Source of the DNA: Deltaproteobacteria bacterium
Lineage (GTDB): Bacteria > Desulfobacterota_B > Binatia > UBA9968
Length of the DNA: 9,822 nucleotides
NCBI GenBank assembly: GCA_005879255.1
Contig: VBKY01000117.1
Span: 1-9,822, forward strand
Direction of reading: 5' to 3'
Shown: in pieces, positions 6,601 to 9,822 of the stretch
Position numbering within the stretch: the stretch's first letter is position 1
Layout: the number at the start of each line of letters is the position of its first letter
Position numbers and translations under genes: made by a program
The notes under the pieces: generated by a model
Database searches by the model: none
Told to the model about the DNA's origin: nothing
The model's input: the letters and a program-made list of their open reading frames with translations, nothing else

Positions 6601-6692
6601 ATTCTCTGCTCAAGCTCGTGAAACGAAGACAGGTTATTAAACAGTTTTTCTTGGTGGACGAGGACGCCCGCTGCAAAATGGCTGGAAGGCAT
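3651..6692 (-). CDS. PD-(D/E)XK nuclease / SF2 DEAH helicase with five Helicase-Associated repeats
   Basis: A 1013-residue multidomain protein. Residues about 35-175 look like a restriction-endonuclease-like fold: E47 in GDAFEIFVEAYL, D89 in KGIDGVF, and Q103-V-K105 in VPYQVKF fit an E...D...QxK variant of the PD-(D/E)XK centre. Residues about 180-640 are an SF2 helicase core: Walker A CGSGKT (212-217), DEAH box (335-338), TATP motif III (366-369), motif V TEGIDVP (531-537) and motif VI QAAGRAMR (556-563). Residues 668-997 are five tandem 66-residue Helicase-Associated (HA, PF03457) repeats, thought to bind DNA. A 16-residue tail follows. ATG 6692 is the first start after an in-frame stop; no Shine-Dalgarno is obvious. 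No methyltransferase or specificity subunit is adjacent, unlike type I or ISP restriction systems. A DNA-targeting defence role is inference; the domain calls are strong. Confidence 0.92.
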   Translation of the reverse strand: MPSSHFAAGVLVHQEKLFNNLSSFHELEQRIQSLHDQNTKAVGDAFEIFVEAYLATQVAFQAKKVWIVRRVPPQVRQQLNLPADAKGIDGVFQTHSGELVPYQVKFRTERGTLNFTEVAPFLAITERAKDRILFTNAKALATDAANRDALRVVRRADFHQLTEHDFRAIEAWLKELPPPKLELLPWPHQREAIEQITAALNIDKRTTAVMACGSGKTLVALWVAEAIKPKAVLVLVPSLSLLSQTLREWCRANPWGARFNFLCVCSDPTVSKGTDDIILHKTERPFRIDTDPQVVRDFLMSDLGGVRVVFSTYQSVGVVADAARGLPPFDMGIFDEAHKTTGPHGGTFAYALNDNNLTIGNRLFLTATPRHYDINRRDREGDFRIVSMDDEAIYGRVSYKLPFAEAARRDIICSYKILISVITADELNTYLLDHGITLVDGDQIGAHWVANQIALTRAIEKTDVSKIITFHSRVHTAKAFADVTPYGIARHIDGFSVFHVNGEQPAAVRDDSLDAFRDADRALIANARCLTEGIDVPAVDMVAFIDPRKSRVDIAQAAGRAMRKAPNTNKTVGYVLVPLFLEQAKGQSIEEALDHSDFGEVANVVNAMGEQDDLLIDTIRELRESPGRGEVFNPRRLRDSVEVIGPPVGLDAIARAIDVKLIERLGSSWDEMFGRLVAYKQQHGDCLVPITYSDKQLGRWISKQRSLKYRGKLELVRIQRLEGLGCVWNPRDESWDEMLGRLIAYKQEHGNCLVPINYRDKQLAQWVMHQRSFKNRNKLEPIRIQRLEELGFVWEPHDDSWDEMFGRLAGYKQQHGDCLVPINYSDKQLASWVNAQRNGKNRGKLEAPRVQRLENLGFVWGARDDSREDMFGRLAEYKRRHGDCLVPVGYSDKQLANWIHNQRRVKNRGKLDAARIQRLEMLGFVWDAIGESWEHMFGRLAGYKQQHGDCLILQRYSDKQLAHWVNVQRTVKNRGKLEPARVQRLEELGFVWKVRGERSSRPAELHAVTSKGA
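3702..4691 (-). repeat. Five tandem 198-bp units encoding HA repeats
   Basis: Five in-frame units of exactly 198 bases (66 codons). Each follows the protein pattern S-W/R-x-x-M-x-G-R-L-x-x-Y-K...HG-D/N-CL...Y-x-DKQL-x-x-W...QR...K-x-R-x-KL...R-I/V-QRLE-x-LG-F/C-VW. Units are close to one another at the DNA level, for example in the segment encoding YSDKQLA. The uniform length suggests expansion by duplication. Unit 1 (ends CVWNPRDE) and unit 5 (CLILQR instead of CLVPIN) are somewhat diverged, and unit 4 has SRED in place of SWDE. Confidence 0.9.
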
Positions 6693-6737
6693 ATGATCAC
6701 ATTGGGGTCAGAAAAGCATTTCTAATGCGTAGAGGCC

Positions 6738-6760
6738 TTGCCTGATTCGATCATCGGCAA
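6738..6760 (-). promoter_or_regulatory. Dyad at the predicted helicase transcription start
   Basis: TTGCC (6738-6742) and GGCAA (6756-6760) are inverted repeats; inside them TGAT (6743-6746) pairs with ATCA (6750-6753) around a 3-base centre, with a two-base bulge. The element starts where transcription is predicted to begin, so it could be an operator or a 5'-end mRNA hairpin. A second small hairpin, GCATT/AATGC (6716-6728), lies between it and the start codon. Confidence 0.4.
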
Positions 6761-6766
6761 ACCTCA

Positions 6767-6795
6767 ACTTTAATCCAGGGAAATCAGGATGACAA
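6767..6795 (-). promoter_or_regulatory. Candidate promoter of the helicase gene
   Basis: On the minus strand, TTGTCA (6795-6790, five of six -35 bases) is followed by a 17-base spacer and TAAAGT (6772-6767, four of six). The start would fall near 6760, giving a leader of about 68 bases to the ATG at 6692. Fair match, unsupported by other data. Confidence 0.4.
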
Positions 6796-6966
6796 GGACA
6801 AGTTTTGAGCAAGGAATTTTGGGGTCGAGAAATTTGGGTAGTAGAGAACGGGCGCATCAATCGTTAGGTCGATCCTTGGTGGTATCGGTCGTTTCCAACT
6901 ATAGTGCGTATGATGGTCAGGCATGAGTCTGGACTTTTGTGATTAAGTGCTGGCTAATTTGGGGAA

Positions 6967-7003
6967 TGCTTCGGGGTCAGTCCTCTTGATTCTCAACATT
7001 ACT
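6967..7003. repeat. GGGGTCAG-type REP-like motif
   Basis: GGGGTCAGTCCTCTTGATTC, followed closely by TCAACATT, resembles short interspersed elements that often accompany REP-associated (IS200-like) transposases in deltaproteobacterial-type genomes. That association is from memory. Related TTGGGGTCAGAAA and TTTGGGGTCGAGAAA occur in the same orientation at about 6703-6715 and 6816-6830. No transposase gene is present. Confidence 0.3.
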
Positions 7004-7052
7004 CTTTAGGTCTTTCGGCCACTACGTCATTAAGCGCACCGAATTCTCCCAC

Positions 7053-7286
7053 CGCGCGCAGAAGCGCGCGACAGTTCGGGTTCTGTAGTTATCGGATCCG
7101 TTACACAACCGGATCCCGGAGATATCTTTCTCGTAAACCGAGCCCGTTTACAGAGCGACATAAATCCAGATGATCTAACATTCGGGCTGAAAATAGATGA
7201 TATATTTTCAGTTACCGGGAGATCTCATTATTCCGGATGGAATAGTTGAAGCATATGGGATTTCCTTGACTATCGTACATCTACGA
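7053..7286. repeat. Chain of six perfect inverted repeats
   Basis: Six perfect stems follow one another: CGCGCGC/GCGCGCG (7053-7070, flanked by CCGAA/TTCGG), GGATCCG/CGGATCC (7094-7116), GTAAAC/GTTTAC (7133-7151), CTGAAAATA/TATTTTCAG (7187-7211), TATTCC/GGAATA (7229-7244) and TCGTA/TACGA (7273-7286). Loops are 4 to 9 bases. The 9-bp and 7-bp GC stems are the least likely by chance; the shorter ones are weak individually. The stems share no common sequence, so this is not a CRISPR or a repeat array. Confidence 0.5.
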
Positions 7287-7708
7287 GTGAAGGTGACGAC
7301 CTCTGCTGCTCGTAAGGCAGGTTTCTGGAAGTGCGGCGAGAATTTACTTTTTACGCGTTGATCCATCTGATGATACGTTCTTTATCCTGGCGAGTACCTT
7401 ACTTGGATCCCTCACATAATCAGATTGCTCTTACCTTTAGTCGAACATCAACTTCTAATACCTCAATAACAGCCTCCTTTCTTATATCGATGGAGGAGTG
7501 CAGGGGCCAACCAGGACCCCGGTAATACTGCTGGTTGTACCTCTTTACGGCGCGCTGCAGGTCAGGTGTCATCGGCTAGGCCCCAAAGGTAATAAAGACT
7601 CTTCGTCTACCCTGAGTCCAGGATATAAAATGAACGGCTGCCCATACTATCACAGCTGGAGAAAGGCGATCACATATGTTGATCGGGTAGTGGGGTATTA
7701 GTGTGTTG

Positions 7709-8008
7709 CTAAGGCGTCGCGGAGCCTTTGGCTAGACATTCATTGCAAATCGTAGCTTCACCGGACATGTAGCTAAGTGAGGAGAAATTCACGACGGGCC
7801 ATTGCGAGCAGTCCTTTAAGAAATGCCAAGTGTCACCGTTAAGGGTTTTTCGGAATCTAATCTCAGTTCCGGCAGCGGTCTCATACAATCTATGTCCTAA
7901 TGGACATTGAAAGATACCCAGGGCGATCAAGTCACCACTGGATTCTTCTGTCATTTCACGACGGCACTCCCTGCCGTCTATGATAAACGCGCAAAGTTTC
8001 CCGGTCAT
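7709..8008 (-). CDS. Small Cys-rich hypothetical protein
   Basis: A 99-residue soluble protein with six cysteines: C6, C15, C35, C67, C88 and C91. Segments CPLGHRLY (35-42), TWHFLKDCSQWP (60-71) and ICNECLAK (87-94) suggest a small metal-binding or zinc-ribbon-like fold. I recall related short hypothetical proteins with a WHFC..C..WP...C..C pattern in soil lineages; here the first of those cysteines is replaced by Leu63, so any metal site would be incomplete or different. The ATG at 8008 has no Shine-Dalgarno. An internal ATG at 7954 has GGGAG upstream but 12 bases away, and starting there would lose C6 and C15. A 7-bp hairpin, GACGGCA/TGCCGTC, lies in the coding sequence (about 7961-7979). 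Function unknown. Confidence 0.65.
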   Translation of the reverse strand: MTGKLCAFIIDGRECRREMTEESSGDLIALGIFQCPLGHRLYETAAGTEIRFRKTLNGDTWHFLKDCSQWPVVNFSSLSYMSGEATICNECLAKGSATP

Positions 8009-8280
8009 AATTCAAGGGGTTTGGGTTTGGAAAATCTTTATCTCAACGCGGAAGATCACGCTTTTGATTTTATCTACCCGCAAGTAGGAAACAAGGGGGT
8101 TTGCCGGTATCTCTTTTTTGAGTGCCGCTGGTAGAATCCGAGCTTGAAGGATTGCAGTTGGGAATGGTAAGAAATGGCATCGGGCCAACGGAAATTCTGG
8201 CGGATTGCCTATTGACCCGATTTTTTACGCCTTGCGGTCGTTTGTGCTGCCCAATGCGCCTAGATAGGAGCGTGGCGCAA

Positions 8281-8814
8281 ATGAAGGCCGAAAGTCAAGC
8301 CAGCAGCACGACTATATATTCGCGAGTAAATGTTTCAATGGTGTCTCTCAAATGGGGCGATATTCTTTCAACCCTCCTCCCAGGCGCGCTCGCGCTGTTT
8401 GGTGTCGCCCCATATTTTCCATTGCTTGATGGTTATATGAAAAATCTCGACAAAATTAACGCTGCTTCTCTTCCATGTCGTTCCTTGCCTCCTTGGAACG
8501 ACTCACTTTCTTACCCCGTTTCTGTCTCATTAGTAAAAAAACAGGTCACCAATATTCTTGGAAAAATTGACACCAAGAATTTAGATCTTTATGAGCGTGG
8601 AGTTCAAAGCTCATACAAATATGCTACATTCTACGCCAATTTCGCATGGGCAATTGTATTGCTGTTTGTCGGTCGTTTATTCACCGGGGCCGCGCTATTC
8701 TCGATGGCCAACCTAATTCTTGGACTGGTTTTCATGCTCTTACTTGACGCCTCTTACGTTCAATGGACTTATTTTGTGAACTATCTTAAAAGAGTCTTCG
8801 AAAAGGAGTGGTGA
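8281..8814 (+). CDS. Membrane protein of a two-gene unit
   Basis: A 177-residue protein with three likely membrane segments: residues 27-47 (GDILSTLLPGALALFGVAPYF), 118-139 (YANFAWAIVLLFVGRLF...) and 141-157 (MANLILGLVFMLLLD). A linker of about 70 residues lies between the first two, and the C-terminal end is basic/aromatic. The frame is open from 8122, but ATG 8281 has AGGAG (8266-8270) ten bases upstream and a membrane-protein-like start; ATG 8338 is another option. The linker at residues 61-87 is Ser/Pro-rich and unlike the rest, and a hydrophobic stretch appears there in another frame, so two compensating frameshifts are possible (see findings). The stop is three bases before the next gene, whose ribosome site lies inside this gene. 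Family and function are not known to me. Confidence 0.75.
   Translation: MKAESQASSTTIYSRVNVSMVSLKWGDILSTLLPGALALFGVAPYFPLLDGYMKNLDKINAASLPCRSLPPWNDSLSYPVSVSLVKKQVTNILGKIDTKNLDLYERGVQSSYKYATFYANFAWAIVLLFVGRLFTGAALFSMANLILGLVFMLLLDASYVQWTYFVNYLKRVFEKEW
8803..8808 (+). promoter_or_regulatory. Shine-Dalgarno overlapping the upstream gene
   Basis: AAGGAG (8803-8808) lies inside the last codons of the membrane-protein gene, nine bases before ATG 8818. It indicates that the two genes are translated from one message with likely coupling. Confidence 0.75.
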
Positions 8815-8817
8815 ACC

Positions 8818-9015
8818 ATGCTTAATAACGATCCGCCACCTGGAACGAGAGTAAGATTCCTGAGGGAAGTCCGCACGGCGAAGACTAATGACGTAGCCAT
8901 ACTACGGGGACCACTGCGAAAATATGATAGAGACAATCCTACCGACGAGTTTGAAGTCGAATTTAGCGGTATACGGATGACTGTGCAGCGTCAAGATATT
9001 GAGAGAGTTCGTTAA
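8818..9015 (+). CDS. 65-aa small protein coupled to the membrane protein
   Basis: A 65-residue soluble, highly charged protein. The pattern PPPGTRVRFLREVRTAKTNDVAIL, then DEFEVEFSGIRMTVQRQDIERV, looks like a small beta-barrel (SH3-like or DUF4926-like) in which alternating short strands end with an R-x-D-I-E edge; this fold is inference from the strand pattern. The strong ribosome site and the three-base gap after the upstream stop make it a real gene of the same operon. A cytosolic accessory or regulatory partner of the membrane protein is a reasonable guess; a toxin-antitoxin arrangement is possible but unsupported. No terminator is evident after it. Confidence 0.8.
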   Translation: MLNNDPPPGTRVRFLREVRTAKTNDVAILRGPLRKYDRDNPTDEFEVEFSGIRMTVQRQDIERVR

Positions 9016-9151
9016 CTGCCTGTAATTAGTTCCCCAATCGTCCACACGTGATTAGTCAGGCCGCTCACCATTGCCGGTGTGCATTTTTCCAGCGAGGTGT
9101 GTGGACGGCAGAAATTGTAATAAGCGAATTGCAGCGAAGCTATTGCGTTGT

Positions 9152-9364
9152 ATGAGCCACTATCATGACGCAAGTGACATGCCTAAATTCGAGCCGACAT
9201 TTCGTCACGTGCCGATAACTGGGCAACACATCTCGTCACATCCGCGGCAGAGCTACAACATTTGGGATGATCCTTACAGTTTTAAAGATTCCAGATATCG
9301 AATCGAAACTGGCACATCCGTTGCTCTGAGCCTCTTTGCATATTACGAAATCTGCAAGGAGTAG
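9152..9364 (+). CDS. Uncertain hypothetical reading frame
   Basis: A 70-residue frame from ATG 9152 (it can be read from a TTG at 9071 for 97 residues). It is rich in His, Tyr and Ser, with SHYHDASDMPKFEPTF near the start and SVALSLFAYYEICKE at the end, and no signal peptide or clear membrane segment. No Shine-Dalgarno precedes either start, and I recognise no family. It ends nine bases before the kdpC-like start, and its last codons contain the AAGGAG that could serve that gene. It may be a small gene, a decayed fragment or chance. Confidence 0.3.
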   Translation: MSHYHDASDMPKFEPTFRHVPITGQHISSHPRQSYNIWDDPYSFKDSRYRIETGTSVALSLFAYYEICKE

Positions 9365-9373
9365 CCTACGAAC

Positions 9374-9739
9374 ATGTCACGGTATATTTGGAAAAGTGTC
9401 TTGTTGCTGACATTGAGCATAGTCATCTGCTACGGCCTATATCCGCTGTCGTCGTGGGTCATCGGTCAGGCCATTTTTTCCTTTCAGGCGAATAGCAGCA
9501 TGCTTACCGGCGTTGACAGTAAAGTTGTCGGTTCGCGCCAGATCGCGCAGCCGTTTACCAAGGACGAATACCCTCCGCCTCGCCAGTCGGCCGCATCTTA
9601 TGATGCACCGGCTTCGACCTCATCGGCAGTGGCTGCATCGAACAACTTCTTTCATCAGCAGGATCCCGACTTCGTCGTCGCAGAGACTCCATTGTTACAG
9701 CGCCCAGTTGAAAGGGTCTGCCTTTTTTACGATTGTTAA
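9374..9739 (+). pseudogene. kdpC: Truncated kdpC (K+-transporting ATPase subunit C)
   Basis: The first 90 or so residues are clearly KdpC, the membrane-anchored chaperone-like subunit of the KdpFABC potassium pump. Visible are an N-terminal membrane helix (VLLLTLSIVICYGLYPLSSW), then IGQAIFSFQANSSM, KVVGSRQIAQPFTKDEY and SAASYDAPASTSSAVAASN. This matches the KdpC subtype with KDEYFQPRPSAASYDA. Where relatives continue YALRDRVARALGP, this frame runs into unrelated residues (FFHQQDPDFVVAETPLLQR) and stops at 121, against about 190-300 in intact proteins; no other frame restores the rest. QSA for PSA and PPP for the usual aromatic run are further losses. AAGGAG (9356-9361) is 12 bases before ATG 9374. 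No kdpA or kdpB lies upstream, so this is read as a displaced, non-functional fragment. Confidence 0.8.
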
Positions 9740-9822
9740 CGATCGTCAGAGGGATTTTGGGTCAGGCGTGATATTTGCTTTTCTCGATGCAAAGACAATT
9801 TCCACAATCTTCTTCGGCCCCT
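9740..9822. other. Short end segment, nothing identified
   Basis: No gene or clear signal is seen in the last 83 bases. A GGGTCAGG-like motif at about 9759-9766 echoes the GGGGTCAG motifs of the 6.7-7.0 kb region. Confidence 0.4.

Larger units (their letters stand above)
6796..7708. other. About 900 bases without a convincing gene
   Basis: All frames break into pieces of about 40-65 codons. The most protein-like are plus 7197-7361 (54 aa, LPGDLIIPDGIVEAYG), an unstarted plus frame at about 7033-7248 (PGDIFLVNRARLQSDINPDD), minus 7420-7572 (50 aa, ATG, SSIDIRKEAVIEVLEVDVRL) and a 52-aa minus ATG frame over about 7215-7373 (TIVKEIPYASTIPSGIM). None has a good ribosome site or known family, and they overlap on opposite strands, so none is called. 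The two plus frames adjoin around 7200 and could be pieces of one decayed gene. The stretch also holds the inverted repeats at 7053-7286, a 6-bp dyad CGATCA/TGATCG (7667-7685) and CAACCAG/CTGGTTG (7508-7537). Confidence 0.5.

Noticed and set aside
3888..6725. Several plus-strand frames of 60-95 aa
   Set aside because: All lie opposite or mostly opposite the helicase gene and reflect its codon pattern.
7331..7701. Two overlapping plus-strand frames of 64 and 67 aa
   Set aside because: No ribosome site, no recognisable family, unusual composition, and equally good frames exist on the other strand.
7907..8134. Plus-strand 75-aa frame
   Set aside because: Its first half is antisense to the Cys-rich protein and the rest has no ribosome site or family.
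8122..8280. Upstream extension of the membrane protein
   Set aside because: No Shine-Dalgarno at 8122, and the added residues are not membrane- or signal-like, while ATG 8281 has AGGAG in front.
1..9822. tRNA, rRNA, integrase or complete insertion sequence
   Set aside because: None of the expected conserved segments or transposase motifs was seen on either strand.

Overview
The window comes from a Gram-negative bacterium, probably an uncultured soil or sediment lineage. A periplasmic MlaC/Ttg2D-type phospholipid-transport protein implies an outer membrane. A relic of an ABC_sub_bind solute-binding protein, a DUF2294/MpsC-like protein and the particular KdpC subtype would fit Desulfobacterota/Binatota- or NC10-like genomes, but that placement is inference from remembered family distributions. 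Base composition is fairly even. The layout (short hypothetical genes, decayed genes, long gaps) looks like an accessory or slowly decaying region rather than a housekeeping operon.

Left part (1-3000): an mlaC-like gene on the minus strand (92-700) is followed by a 700-base gap with hairpins. Then come plus-strand genes: an orphan single-domain response regulator (1395-1778), a closely spaced 71-aa hypothetical protein (1792-2007) and a DUF2294/MpsC-like gene (2289-2666). The stop codon of the last overlaps the -35 box of a near-consensus sigma70 promoter (2663-2691). About 60 bases below its predicted start lies a strong intrinsic terminator (2753-2794), and then a well-supported 52-aa two-helix membrane protein gene (2843-3001). 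The transcript between promoter and terminator can be drawn in alternative pairings, so it is either an independent small RNA or an attenuator/riboswitch-like leader. This is the most unusual element in the window.

Middle (3000-6800): a 3'-terminal relic of an ABC transporter substrate-binding protein with an in-frame stop (3151-3396) precedes the largest gene, a 1013-aa minus-strand protein (3651-6692). It combines an N-terminal PD-(D/E)XK-like nuclease domain, a superfamily 2 DEAH helicase and five 66-residue Helicase-Associated repeats. No methyltransferase or specificity gene is next to it, so it looks like a solitary nuclease-helicase, plausibly for DNA defence. A candidate promoter with a dyad at its start site lies just upstream.

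Right part (6800-9822): about 900 bases hold no convincing gene but contain several perfect short inverted repeats and GGGGTCAG-type repeat motifs. They are followed by a minus-strand Cys-rich small protein (7709-8008) and a tightly coupled plus-strand pair: a membrane protein (8281-8814) and a 65-aa small basic/acidic protein (8818-9015). After an unidentified reading frame comes the 5' part of a kdpC gene (9374-9739) that loses family similarity after about 90 residues and has no kdpA/kdpB beside it, so it is read as a truncated pseudogene.
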